DNA of 64,000 nt from Ascaris suum (lineage: Eukaryota > Nematoda > Chromadorea > Rhabditida > Ascarididae), in assembly GCA_013433145.1 (NCBI GenBank), contig CM024175.1, positions 7,982,516 through 8,046,515 of the forward strand, read 5' to 3'. How positions within the stretch are numbered: position 1 is the first letter of the stretch; the number at the start of each line of letters is the position of its first letter. The notes beneath the pieces were generated by a model, which was given only the letters and a program-made list of their open reading frames with translations, did no database searches and was not told the DNA's origin. Shown here piece after piece: positions 1-12,935 of the stretch. The translations under genes and the position numbers were made by a program.

Positions 1-206
1 TGAATTGTATTCTTAGTGCAGTTGACAGAATGCGAGCGAAAAAGTAGTTTCGGGGTTTTCTAGGTTGATCGTCTCTTCTAGTTGACGGCATTGTTTTGTT
101 AGTTTTTTCCCTATTCCCTCCCTTCTTCCTCTCTCTTTTCTCAAATTTTTCGGATTACGGAAAATATGCTGGATGACTCTACTCTTGTGCACACGAATCC
201 CCCACT

Positions 207-3200
207 ATGATCCAGCCGCTCCTGACGCCAGTAACCGGTGAGGAAGAGCTCCAGTGCCGGAGTTAAGGTTCGCTAAATTTTACGTTATTTTATATCAAGC
301 TTGAGCCAGATTTTGAAATCGAAACGTGTAATTGAAGTGGTTTCCTGAATATCAGTCGAAGCTGAGGTCGCAGTGTCCATCCCATCGAGTGGAGGGGGGC
401 TAATTATTTTTCTGTGTCAGCAAATGGATTAGTTGCACTCCATCTGCATTAATTTATTCGTTCTTCGCATCGTAGGAGGTTTCGAAACGCCTCTTCTAAA
501 GATGAATCCAAGAAGATCGCTATCTCCACTCGAGAAGATTCCGTAATTCCCGGGAAACTGTGCATACAGTGGTACTCTTTTTCTTGATTGACTCTCGCCA
601 TTGTTCCTCTCTGTTTCCGCAGTTGTTTTAATGACAATGAAAGGTGGTATAACCGTCGTTCAATTGTTAATTTTACCAGAGACTGTCTAACATTTTGGCA
701 CGTTGATAGGTTTTGTTGATAGTTGGTAGGCTGTTGTGCTAGATCTAGCGATGTTTCTACTGTCTTTGTCACAAACGAATTGACTTGAAACCTTTGAAAA
801 ATATTTAACTCTCAACGATCAGGCAAATCAGTTATAATTTGCCCGAGAAGCCGCTCGCAGTTACCGTCGAATTGTCCACATTTGCTTCTGAGGCGAGTCG
901 TAGTTTTTTGCTACTAGACATTTATCACTGATTCAAAAATTATTGTGTCCTCATGCATTGCCATCTCGAGTGCAATAAACTAAAACCATTGGTGAATGAT
1001 TAATGGACAAGAGGAGGGGAAGGGGCCACATGGATTATCACCGGGATCGCCAGTTGTAAAGACGGTTAGAGTGAAGAGATTGCTGAAACCGTTGATTTCC
1101 ACATTCTAGAATTTATGCTGCCTTCGGACAGCATAAATTCGGTCGAAGTAGTTGACGTTTTGAAAGGATCAGAACTGTTGTAGTGTTTTGTTGTCGCATA
1201 AAGACCTAGTACTTAGAAGGGCGTGCATATGTCAGTCCTTATCAATTGGCGCATTGATTCTTTTACCTCCAGTTAGGGAGGAGGGATTCGCAATCGAAGG
1301 GGATGGGGGAGAGGGGGATTTCGAGATTTTTAAGGGAATTGACGTTCAATGAGGTGATAAAGAGTGCGACTTTCGGTAGTGAATATCTTTTTGGGGGGTG
1401 GTCGACAGTTGAATATTCCACTTGGTTGCACACAATTTCTCGGCACCGCTGTTTTTTATCTCTGCGATAAGATCGGTGACCGCCAAGTATCGTTCGAGGC
1501 TCGAATTTCCCTTATGAAAAACGATTCTTGGCAAATGCCATTTCGAAATTCAGTTAATTGTCGCTTTATTGTCTGGAAGGAGATGTTGGCGGGAACTCGC
1601 AGTTTGATGCAACTTTTGCTTTCGACCGCGATGTCTAAATCTTTTGCGTTCACTAAGGCAACCTAAAGTTGGCTTTTTTTTTCAAAACTATGGAAATTCC
1701 TTTTCTTAACTTCAGGTTTGTTTTATTCGGGTCGGTCAGTTCAGTGATACAGGTGATCTCATTTCGAACAATAGAAGTCACGCGACATATTAGTGAAACT
1801 GGCGATGCGTAGATTCTGATCGAAGTAAGGGAAAGCATCAAATTCACGGAAATTGGAAGGGCTATTTCGGTGGCGGTGTGTGTTTTCGGTCCTGTTTGAC
1901 ACAGATTTGTTTTGCTTCATTTGAGAGCTTCCAAATGTTAACAAACAACGGGAGGGATCCGTCGTAGATATGTTGTAGAATACTTTATGGGCACATGCTG
2001 ACAAGAAGTACTTTTTAATTAATTGCCTCCATCGTAAATTCAATTATGTGTGTGGTTGAAATATAATATTTATGAGGTGGCAGGACTGTAGGGCTAATGT
2101 TGTTGATAGTGCCAGGGATGAGAAGTCATTGCTACTGAGGTGAAATTATTCTTGAGGACGAAGATAGAAATGAAAGGAGGGGATGGGGGCGAAGAGGGGC
2201 GGAAGGAGGATTGGAAAAAATCGCTGAACTTACGAGGAAAATTCGCAACGTTTGAAATGAGCATTTGCAATTAAGGATGCGTAGGAAAGCGTACGTTTTC
2301 ATGGCTTAATGAACTTAGAGACGAGGATTCTCTTTAATTACGGCAAGTGAGGGTAAGGCAAAACGAACGAACTCAACCAGGTCAAAAAACTATGCAAATA
2401 GTTACTAATGTGAATGGGTAACGATGAAGTTGATTTGTGGGGGAATATGCAGTCATATGCATGTGAAGGGAAAAGATTCACTTAATTTTACAAGGAATGC
2501 GCTATCGTTTATTTCGGTTGCATATTTGTTAAGATATGTTTATGGCAAGAGAATTTTCAGTGCGAGTTTTATTATTAATGGTTTTATCTTCAGGTCGAAT
2601 CTAATAGCATTTTATGATCGTTGTAGATGAACAGGCTGTCGACGGAGAGTTCAATTGAGGGGGCAAGCGTGGATGGTATGACGGCTGGAGCCGAATGGAG
2701 CAATTACAAATTACAAATGGATATGGATGGTTAGGATCGTTTCTATTATCATCTGCACTCTTTGTTTGTAGTTGTGAGCACTTTTCGTGATTCGTCTTAG
2801 CGCTGCTGCAGTTTATGCGGCGTGGATTAAATTCATCCGGGTCCGGAACTGCTGATGGGGTTTGATCCTGACGATATGAAGATATGTTAATCCCAATGCG
2901 GGGTTGGCAATAATATTTCACCTGTTTTAGGCTGAGGTCATGTTTATCCCGCGCATATACGGTCGTGGTTTAGTTCCGATCCAGTGTCCGGTCATGACCA
3001 TGACCGACTTTAATAAAAACCCCAAAACAGCAAAACTTATGGAAAATAATCGCTATGAGTAGCATGAAGTCCTGAAATTGTCCTCTCATCAAAGGAATTT
3101 CTTGCTGCAGCCTTACCTAAAACTACTTCCCCGAACTTGCCCTAAACTTGTCAGATTTCATATAGGGGCTCCATTTTCCGATTCCTAATGCGATGGTATA

Positions 3201-6200
3201 CTTGAAAATTTTTCACTGGGCGAGATTTGCCTTGAGAGTCTCCAGAAGTCAAGTGTGAAGGGGCTGAGGATTGAGGATCTTAGCTCCAAACCTTTCGCGA
3301 TATTTAGGTTATGCTTGGAGGACTTCGCGAATCGTGAAACAGTGCAATGAATTTAAAGCTTGGCTTCCTAGTAGACAGTATGCATGAGATCTCTTCTGCC
3401 GCAGCAGTGACAACGCAGCACTTAGCGGCTTCCTCCTCGGAAAGTTGTGCGACATTTGTTCGGGGCAAAACTGCATGAATTTTGCTTCCTCGAGTTTCCA
3501 TTCATTTTTTGTTAATAGTAATTAATCGTCTCAAATTTACACACTGAATTTGTTAGTTTAGGTGGTATGAATGCAGCAGAAACGGCAGTTTGTGCTTTAA
3601 CGATTGCCGATAATAAATGCGGGCATGGGGGAATGAGTGCTGTGGAAGAGGTGAACCCGATTGTGAGCGACATCAATGACCCCTGGTACACTCCATGGCA
3701 CAACGAAGGGGTCACTTTTATCGATAACGGAACGAATTGTCACAACAGTGACAGCACACCGGTTTGTTTCGCTTTATGGACGTGCGAGTGAGAGCACTTG
3801 TGTAATATATTTGGAAACGCGAAGAGATGATTTTATTTGGATAGTGGAAAGGGGAAGGGGAGGTGGCAGGAGGGATGTAAACAAGAGAGAATCGAGAATT
3901 CTTTCTCTCCTATATGCGAATCAATGGATTCCAAGCAAAGAGTATGATTGTGATTTCCATCGTCTGACTTTATTTATCTCCTTTTCTGATCGTTCTCCAT
4001 TTAGTGGCGCTCTTCTTTTCTCTCTATTGCTTGGCTTAATTTTCCATTCGCTCCGCTGCACTATGGTAGCCACCCCGACATCGCATGCTTTTTGGAGCAT
4101 CCACATGTTAGTTTTCGGCCAATATATGCCTCATCTTCTACATCGTTGTCATTTCTGGCCCTACCTCCTTTCGGCCGCCCTCGTTTTCCCCTCTTCCATG
4201 AGAGTTCTGGTTACGTACTTCTAATATAATAATTTTTGAGGTCTTTCAGCTGTTTCAAGGGTATGTGCAGGGCATTTACTTGCCAGGAGTTGTGATGGGT
4301 GCGTCGTCATTGCAGCCGCTGAAGCGTATCGACTTTGATGGTCGTGGTCGTGTGTCACAGGAGCATGTAAAAATCTTTGCTCATTTGCTTCTCGCTCCTC
4401 CATTTCTGCACACATCGATTAGGGAGTTTGAGCTGCAGTAAATGGAACACTGTATGTTGCACATATGCTGCATTTACGTTTTGCTTTCATTGCGAAGAGC
4501 ATATTTCGCAACAAAAGGGTAAAGGTTTAGATTTACATTTTCTCCCACCATTGCACCTTTAATCTCCTGAAGCACGAAGGAGTGCGATTATTGAGGATTC
4601 TGAGCAACAATCTCACACACGAGTTAATCCTTTTCAGCAATCACTTATTTTGCGGAGCGTTGAATCCGACTAGTCAAATATACATATACGCAACGTTCAA
4701 AACTGCAGAATAGTAAAGCGAGTATCCAATGAGAGTAGCTGTTTTTGAGGTCATTATCATTACAGTGTTTATCATTATCAGTCCTACCATTGAATTTTTA
4801 GTTTGGTTGTGTTCAGGTGATAGGAAACAATTCGGCGGAATCGCATGCAAACAGCTCAACACAGATCGGTAAAAGTCACCACTCGACAGCTCGTGAAGTG
4901 ACATCTGTTTGGACTGGTGAACTCCTTCCTCGTAGCTTCCACAATGCTGTCTTCTCTTGCAAATTATTTGTTGGTGGAATCCCGTGGAATATCACTGAAC
5001 CTTTGCTTCTTGAGGTATGCTAAAATATTCACGGATTAATATCTTAAGCGTCAGTTCCTGACTTCTCCACTATTTCAACATCCATTAAGGTTTGAAATAT
5101 CCCTCATTCGTCATAGTTTCCTCAGGTTTTGTTTCGTTTCTGTTAAGAAGCGCGAAGCGATGGCTAAAAGTGGAAATAAGCGAGCAATGGCTAAAAGTAA
5201 GGGAGGTTGCATCCCAACCCCATCTGTGTCCCCTCGTGGCCCCTTCCCGGTCGTCTGAAAGCGCTTCAATGGTTATCGATGTTTCCAGACTCGAAGATTG
5301 GTCTTAGCCAAACCAAAAGTTCGTCATCGAACCTTTAATTTGGCTAGGATCACTCTTGGAGTAACGATATGAGGACGTCGAACTTTGTGGCCTTTTGTCG
5401 AAGTTTTTGGTGGCCGTCAGTGACAGTGGCGATGCATTGTCCAGAAGTCGTCAGCGACTACTCCTACCTCTTCATCTGTTGAAAGTAATGAGTTTGAAAC
5501 TTTTCGACAGCCCACATTATCTTCCGTCACGTTTCCTAAAAATGCAGCGAACTGCAGGCATTCTGTAAGTATGGATCGTGCCGTGTAGAATGGCCGAGCA
5601 AGGAGGTGCGGTCTATTTCACGGTCAAGCGATAAGCCAGGTCACCGAATGAAGGTAGCAGGATATGTGTATTTGATTTTCGAGAGCGAAACTTGCGTCAA
5701 GAAACTCTTGGCAGACTGCGTGCAAGAGGTCAACTCGATTGGCGAGTGGTTTTTCAACCTACATGTTCGCCGAAATCAAACCACAGAGATCAGACAGGTC
5801 TGAACTTGCTAACGGACACGTCCTTGTTGCCGTCAGCAAACTTTTTCTTGGATCATTTTCAGACCTAGTTTTTTGATGGAACGATTGCTTTTCAGCGTTT
5901 CTTGGTCCACATGACGGATGGGAGGGTACAATTCAGATGCAAGGTGGGAAAAGGGAATGCGACTGCATGCAGGGAGAGAGAAACAGTTTGGGACAGGAAA
6001 TCATACGCCTTTGGGGGGGAGGTAGGTGTCCCACAAATTTTTGTGCTTTTCATCACATGAGCGCACCCCTGAGGGGTTCCATTGCCGTGAGGTGCACACC
6101 ACTCACTGCTACGTCTTATTTTTTCGTATGCTGTCGTCTTTCTTCTTACCTTCAGATTCTGGTGCTACTCTCATGATGCTTCATGTTTGCTTCATCTGGA

Positions 6201-9200
6201 TTTCCTTTCTCGGTAGTCGATGCACCTTCATTCGTCAAACGCCATATCCACCACCTTGGTTTGTACAGACGGCGGGTCTGCCTATTTTTGTTTTAGTCGA
6301 TTCATGTCTATTCAAAGACATTTTCCACAATGAATTGCTTCCTTATATGAGCTTTCAGAAGTCTGCCTTATATATTTAGGTACAAATAATTCCATGGCTT
6401 ATTGCGGATGCCGATTACATGCGCGAGCGAAATGTACCCATTGACTCGAAAAATACGGTATTCGTTGGCGCACTGCACGGAATGCTGACCGCTCAGGTGA
6501 ACTTTTTTGCCATACTTGTTTAGAGAGAAAAATAATGTGTGAAGTGCGTGTTCGTTATCATTTTCCTGCTAGAAGGGAGGACATATTTCGTTAAACTATC
6601 GCTTTCTTTCACCAGCCCTTATCTTTATTACTGCGGTCACAAAAGTGCGATGTTTTTTCTTTAAGTATAGTAGCCCTGGAAGATGCTGAAAACTAAAGAT
6701 ATTTAAGTGATGTTGGCTTCTTGTCGATTTCCGGTTTTTCTCATATTGCAACACTGGAATATTGTAAAACCATCCTGAAAATGGCGAATTTTACGCAGTC
6801 AGAGCAATTTCTTTCATTTGGATCTTGGCAGAACGTCGAAGATTCATTGCATATTGATCTGAAACGTACAAAATGGCATGCAGTAAGACTCCTGGACAGT
6901 TTGCCTTGTAAACTTCGATGCTTTGGGGATACGGACTTTACTGGCCATTGGGACGTGAGACCCACAGCCGAAGGCACGCAAAAATCTCTTGTGGGGTTTC
7001 GAAGTAGAAGTGCAGGCCATATGCTATGTTACCTTCTGTACTTCTGAATGGGGTGTTTTTCCGTTTTGGAAAATGACTGCGAGTGACATGCCATGCTTTT
7101 GATTGCTTTTGAAAGTGCTCTTTCAGATGTTGTCGTCGATTATGGCGGAAGTGTATGGTGATGTGGTTCTTGTGAGTATCGACACAGACAAGTATAAGTA
7201 CCCGATCGGTGGGTTTTAATTGCTTTACCATCTTTTATTTGTTATATATTGCCTGAGGCGCCAAATGACCTGAGCGAATTCTCCTCCCTTCGAGCGAGGT
7301 TTTCCTGTTATTTTGAGTCCGACACATCGATAGTAGTTCATCATGAGATCAAAAGTTCTTTCATAGGTTGTTTGATGCAATGAGGTCAGGGTTAGGTCCG
7401 ACGAATGTTCTCACCTAAACGGGGACAGCAACTGCTACGCAGGTTATATCGCTTGCCCGATAAAGATGGAACGATATTCGAATCAAGCTTTTTTGGCACC
7501 TATCGTGGTGATATTTGAAACCGTTTAGGGGGGGTGATAAACGACAAGGACAGTGAGATAACATATGGAGACGCTGAGGCTGTAGAAAACGTCACTTCCA
7601 TCACCAACAGAGCAGTCAAATGACAGCCAAATTATGTGCTTTTGGGTTTCTCCACACTTTCGTCTCTTGAAAAAAGATCACCTGAATTTGTTAATCGTCT
7701 CATCCTTCTCCTTGTCCTAGTATCATATATATGTCCTGACAGTAATCGGTTTTTTTTTTTTGCTGCAGATGTTTCCTATTTGATAGGAAATGCATTCAGG
7801 CAGCGGACGAGTAACGTTCTCGTCGCACACGTCATATTTGCGGGCGGTCGATTCAGCTTTCCTCGAGATTAAAACGCCTAAATTCTCGAAGAAAATCCAA
7901 ATTGATCCGTACTTGGAGGAAGCGCGATGTTCAATGTGTGACAGTGTGCAAGGTCCATACTTCTGTCGTGTGAGAAGCTGCTTCAAATATTATTGCCTTC
8001 AGTGTTGGCAGGTTTGCAGCTTGCTTATTTCTTTTCCTCACCCTGATTTATCAAATTCACTTGCTGTGATATCTCGGATAAAACCCCGGTATGTTACAAA
8101 TTCTAAATTAGAGGAATTTATTTTTCTTGTGGTACCGGTGATGATGCACCATCACGCAATGCTTATCAGTTCTTCAAGTGAGACGAGATTAGTGAGATTT
8201 TTTTCATTTTTTTCAAGAACATTTAGGGATCTCCTGTGTATACCTCTGCGTGAGTGCCTTCATTAACAATTTATAATCGGGTACGATGGGTAAATTGTTT
8301 CAGCATAATTGAAGCTGATATTATTTAAGAGCGATTTATATGGTCGAAATCTCGGTTTTTCTCCAGTGTCGTAAAAAACTAGTAGCGTAAAATACACGTG
8401 CTAAATGAAATCTTAATAAAACATTAAAAAGAAACTATTCGTGAATTATATTGCGAAAATTGTGTTGTGCGTGTTGATGGCAACGAAAGTGCTTTATTTT
8501 ATGTATCAGGTGTTTTAAGGTGAAAGTTTGCGAGTTCGGTTACTTTCTTTTGCGTTTTACTAATTTTAACTTTCAGTAAACACTCGAAACAATTCCCACG
8601 TTATTTCTTATTTATTCTGCATTTCTTTTTATTTCATTTATTCTCTATTCATAAGGATTATCTGCATCTATAGGTAGAAGATCTTCGCCCTTATTTTTCC
8701 TTTTCATTCTGTTCCAAATATTTCCGCGATTTTCGCGATCCATGATATGATCCATGCACGAGAGAAATATTCATGTGTTTATCATCCTTTGTGCATCCAA
8801 TAGTGCCCTTTATGTTATCTTGGCCTTCTTTTGCGTGGATCGCTTTTACCCTGCTACTCATTTTCTGAACTCCGCCTGAGAGAGACATTTTTTTTCAGCA
8901 CCGAATTCATTAAATTTTGTGGAAAAGGCGATATTTTGGTAGTGCCAATCATTGAATTGATTACTTGTGGGATACTCATGCTGTACATGAGCTGCTCCTA
9001 TCGTTCATATTATCGCGGTAAGGGAGCGATGCGTTTCCCATTGCAGACTCGTCATTCTCGCACGGGTCCATATGGAACGCACAAGGCACTCATGCGCAAA
9101 CCACGCCATTCAGTTTCAATTGGAATCGTGAATGAGGCTAATGCAGCATCACATATGACGAAATATCGCGGTACACGTGGTCAATGCAACGGATTCTCTC

Positions 9201-11165
9201 GAAAGTAGTACTGCTTATTTGAAAGTTGTGATGATGTGCGTTGTGTTAATCATGTGTTAGGGATCAATTAAGTGCGTTTTTCAGGATGCGAGGGAATAAA
9301 GCAACTTTTTTTTGATGAAGATAGTAATACTCGACGGAATGTGAGGCAGCGGGAGGGGGATGGGGGTTCACATCATTGGCACAAACGGGTAATGGAGTAT
9401 TTAAGCTACAAATTCTGCAAGATGCGATATTGGGCGTTACGACAGATCTCTTGTCCTCTTGTCATTGGGCGTATCAGTTCCTTCGTATCGAATTGCATCT
9501 ACCTGAAAACATATATCATCGGTTTCTGGAATAAACCAAAGGGATGAGGCACGTTAAATATGCGCGAAAAAAACAAGTAATATTTACGCGGAAGTAGTGT
9601 CTTGCTATACGACGTACAGGAATTTCTCGTTTTTATTGAGGAAGGTGAGAGGGATCACCACCATCGCTCTTCTCTCCGCCTCATTCCTTCGATATGTCCT
9701 TGGTTTATGAGTCGCCCATCTCTGCAGCAGGGTGAAGCATGAAGGATCACACTTTTTTCTTCCTTGTAAATATTTTATTTCAGTGGCTATCCACGTGCCA
9801 ATTCTAACAAAAATCGCATCCATAATTGTGAAACGGATAACAAAAACACTTCGCAAGGACGTTCGGGTGATGGATCCGTCAAACATCCATCGGACAGTGG
9901 TCTTTCATATGAGGGGATCACTGATACTGGCAATGTGGGCACCGATACCCAAGTCCATATTCAAAGGTTAGCCTTATGTGATGGGATTGTACATGGCGAA
10001 TCGGTTGGGCACTGAAAGCCTGCTAACGGCGCAATGTGATAACATGAAAAAATATGGGTATTGACAATTGGCAGAGAACGGTTATTGATGAAGAATTGGC
10101 CCATTAATAGAATCCTCGTGATCAAGAGTACCGAATTCAAATTGTGGATGCACCGAATTGACTGCTAATGTGTTTTTCTCTAAAATTGTCCCGTGCAATT
10201 TCTTGGCAAAAAGCCCATCTTTCGCCCTTATCTAACCAAATTTATCAGAATTGGTGTCTGCAGCTGTCATATCACCTTTCATTGCCTTTAACTCATAAAA
10301 GGAATAATGATCGGAAAATTAAATAGGTCAATAGGATCACCTTGGATGTACATCACCATATTTCGTCACCGTTGTGGCTTCATGTGATTTGTGAATTCGG
10401 GGGACCGCCGTATAAATAGAGTGCATGCAGCTACGACGCAATTATAGTAGGGTACCCTTGAAGTAGGAAAAAAAGAATAGCAAATTTCACCGCGGTGGGG
10501 AAAAATTATGTTTCTTGCCAGTGGTCGGAATTGGAATCATATCAACAGGAACGCAGGATCATTGAAATTCGCTGCGTCTTGGTCGCTGTTATCACCCTCC
10601 AAATAAGAGGTATCAAATTCTTATGAAAGGAAGACTATCTCAGAACTCGTCAAAAGTTTGAGATAGTGTCTTGGCAGAAAACCGATTGGAAAATTACTTT
10701 TTTTTATAAGTAGAAGATTGCACTTTCATACTGGAACTTGGTAATGATAGAAGGTAGCCATTTCATCAAAACTCCGTATGAAAAGTTTGAAAATTAGAAG
10801 AGTGCGATGTAGAACTGTGAAAATTCTTTAGCGGTCACATAATTAATGGTGGATATTCCACTCATAAGCTTAAGATTTTCTTTGTTGAAAGTAAAGGAGT
10901 CGTTGAAACGTGACGGTATTCGAATTTCTTATAGAATGTCGATAAGGAAGTTTCTTTCCGAAAGAATAAGCCTTTATTGGAAACGAGATCTTTTCTTGCT
11001 GAAGTTTGATTAAAAGCGCTTTGTAGTGTCACATCGACAAGAAACAGCTCAACCGACAGCATCGAAGGAAAACGCGTTCCTGCGCGTTCGTCTCTGTCTG
11101 CTCTCAGTAGCGACAATGTGGATTCGGCGTTTTCGGTTTCGAGTGGAAGTCCTGCTACTGTCTGA
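207..11165 (+). CDS. CPEB1-type cytoplasmic polyadenylation element binding protein (14-exon model)
   Basis: This RNA-binding translational regulator would bind U-rich elements in 3' UTRs and control poly(A) tail length in the cytoplasm, mainly in germ line and embryo. Core exons, all joined in phase: 3562-3761, 4250-4366, 4817-5014, 5558-5797, 6380-6496, 7127-7208, 7800-8011, 9047-9204. RRM1 has RNP2 KLFVGGIPW (residue 235) and RNP1 GYVYLIF (287). RRM2 has TVFVGALHG (358) and GSGRVTF (399). The ZZ module has Cys 442, 445, 454, 459, 464, 467 and His 472, 481. The stretch YKYPIGSGRVTF is shared with animal CPEB1. Inferred 5' exons are 207-237, 476-542, 2092-2139 and 2635-2729; a start at ATG 2627 is the alternative. 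Inferred 3' exons are 9784-9966 and 11027-11165. The sum is 628 codons plus stop. If the weak donor at 9205 is unused, the protein stops at 9208. Nematodes have several paralogues (cpb-1, cpb-2, cpb-3, fog-1); I cannot say which this is. The core is near certain and the ends moderate. Confidence 0.9.
543..2091 (+). other. Large 5' intron of the CPEB model, no supported exon
   Basis: Apart from the hairpin at 1109-1140 I see nothing defined here. Open frames of 60-100 codons occur on both strands (for example 1364-1666 plus), but they have no family signature and no splice sites that keep the CPEB phase. An extra short exon cannot be excluded, because the intron is much longer than the others. 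Confidence 0.4.
1109..1140. repeat. Perfect 12-bp hairpin with TTCG loop in first large CPEB intron
   Basis: The arm GAATTTATGCTG (1109-1120) is exactly complementary to CAGCATAAATTC (1129-1140). The 8-base middle closes as C-TTCG-G, a stable tetraloop in RNA, with one C/A mismatch beneath it. It lies inside the long intron 543-2091 of the CPEB model. It is too short for a microRNA precursor; function unknown. Confidence 0.7.
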
Positions 11166-12628
11166 TTCTGATCGTTATGTTGTGTCTTCCAACTTCTTCC
11201 GTCCACCATCTTTTTCCTCACCTTTCTCGAGCAACGGGTTCATCTCAACGTTGTGTCAAGAAATATGACGAAGAGTAACTTTTTTAAGCGTGGACGGGTG
11301 GGAATTTCTCCGCTTCGACAATCTGAATAAGGGGATTTCGATGTTAACACTTTCTGGCGGATATAGAGACTGAAGGGTAAGGGTTAAATAAGCAGCGATA
11401 GAATACCAGTGATGGTACCCTACCAGTTTGTAGTTTCTGTTAGTGAAAGGATTGCTTAGAAGGGGGTGGGGCGAGGGAATGGAATGAGGGGAATTGATCT
11501 GTCGCAGTGAGTTGTTTTCTGGCACTGGTGATGTGGACAGTTTGTTTCTAGTTGATTTGTGGTCGCGTGTGATATTCGTGTATATTTCAGCCAAGTAAAG
11601 AGAGTGCTGAAGATGGGTGAGTTTTACCTTTCGAGTTGTTTCATTCGACGTATACGCTTATGGCAGCTTTCGATCGTTTTAAGAATTTATTCTACTGTGG
11701 TGTTTTCATCGTTGGCCATATGCGGTGTTTTATTCTCTTACAAGTCATTGTTTTAGGTTGCCTCTTATAGGCTCTTGTTCGAACTAATCGAAGCTTGTGC
11801 TCTTGCTTGTTTCTTTTTGAATTTGAGATGTCCAATTTGGCACATGTTCAGATATGTGGAATTTATGAATTCGTTTATCTTTGCTGTTCTGTTGTTTTGA
11901 TGTGTATTTTGTTCCTTTTTGGCGTTTTATGTTTTCTCAGTTTTCTTGTTACTTAAGGGAACGGAAAGGGGGAAAGGAGGCGGTGGGGATGAGAATTGTA
12001 TTAATGTTTGAACAGCAAGCCATTTATCACAGACCGATTTTACATTGGAGTGTTTTAGATCTGTAGGTTGTTAGAGTGGACGATTAAAGATGGCTTGATT
12101 CGAGTTATTTTAATAAGTGGGTGTGTGATGATACTGTCGACTTTCAACGTAAGGTTCATGAACAAGGTTGGTGAAAGAAATTTATTTTTCTTCTGTATGA
12201 TTGAAAAGTCGTTTCTAAATCGGTTTCAAGTTTCATAGTTTATTGTTTAAAAACCACCATAGAATTTATACTAGGGCAAGTATAATGGGCTATTTGTTGG
12301 TGATAGGTGAGTGATAACATGGAATTGTTATTGTTATCGTGCACATTTGTTTAATTCTTAAAGGATAATTTCATTCTTTAATTAACATACATATCGCTTA
12401 TAGAGAGCAATATTTTGAAAATATTTCGCATCCGCATTGTTGTTTGGAGTTATTATGCAGTCGGCTTCTATTCGTTGAAGTGCTCTGTTTGCGTTTTTAT
12501 TCAGTGATTTCATTGTGAGTATACTTTCTAGTGTATTAAATACTGATTTATTACTGCATTAAATACTGACGCATTGACTGATTTATTACTCTCGTATTAT
12601 TATACTATTCAATTAGAGCACTTAGTTT

Positions 12629-12935
12629 ATGCTGACAGCACTTGAGAAGTCAAAGGAAAACTCAATCTCTCCAATATGTTCGTGGTACTGTGGTTTAAAT
12701 TTCGGCGATTATATCGGACGTGTTGATGACCAGGCGGTGCATCGAAGGTATTTTACTGTAAGGGACCATAACGACGTTGACTCATTTATGTGATGCTTCT
12801 GGTTATCGCTTCCAGTTAAAAATAGGCAACATACTGTGGCGGCATCTGAACTACGAGGTGATCGATTCCACATCGAAGGCATTTTCTCGACCGAGGCATA
12901 CCACTCAATGCCTGTCATCACTGAACACAAAATGA
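12629..12935 (+). CDS. Weak two-exon candidate, unrecognised small protein
   Basis: I do not recognise this. An ATG at 12629 opens a 54-codon frame starting MLTALEKSKENSISPICSWY, of protein-like composition, closed by TGA at 12791. A donor after 12757 (GTAAGG, phase 0) and a pyrimidine-rich acceptor before 12816 would remove a 58-base intron. That joins it to a 39-codon frame containing NYEVIDSTSKAF, ending at TGA 12933-12935, 82 residues in total. A second overlapping plus frame (12836-13066) is also open. There is no homology support and it may be chance. Confidence 0.2.

Noticed and set aside
449..772. 107-codon minus-strand frame as a gene
   Set aside because: The plus strand over the same bases contains the phase-fitting CPEB exon 476-542; the minus frame has no motif and is probably a shadow.
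3676..4224. 182-codon plus frame as a gene
   Set aside because: It overlaps the CPEB exon 3562-3761 in a different frame and runs through an intron; the translation is hydrophobic and unlike any family.
10628..10665. Hairpin of ACTATCTCA/TGAGATAGT type
   Set aside because: Arms are short, with a bulge and a large loop; within chance expectation.
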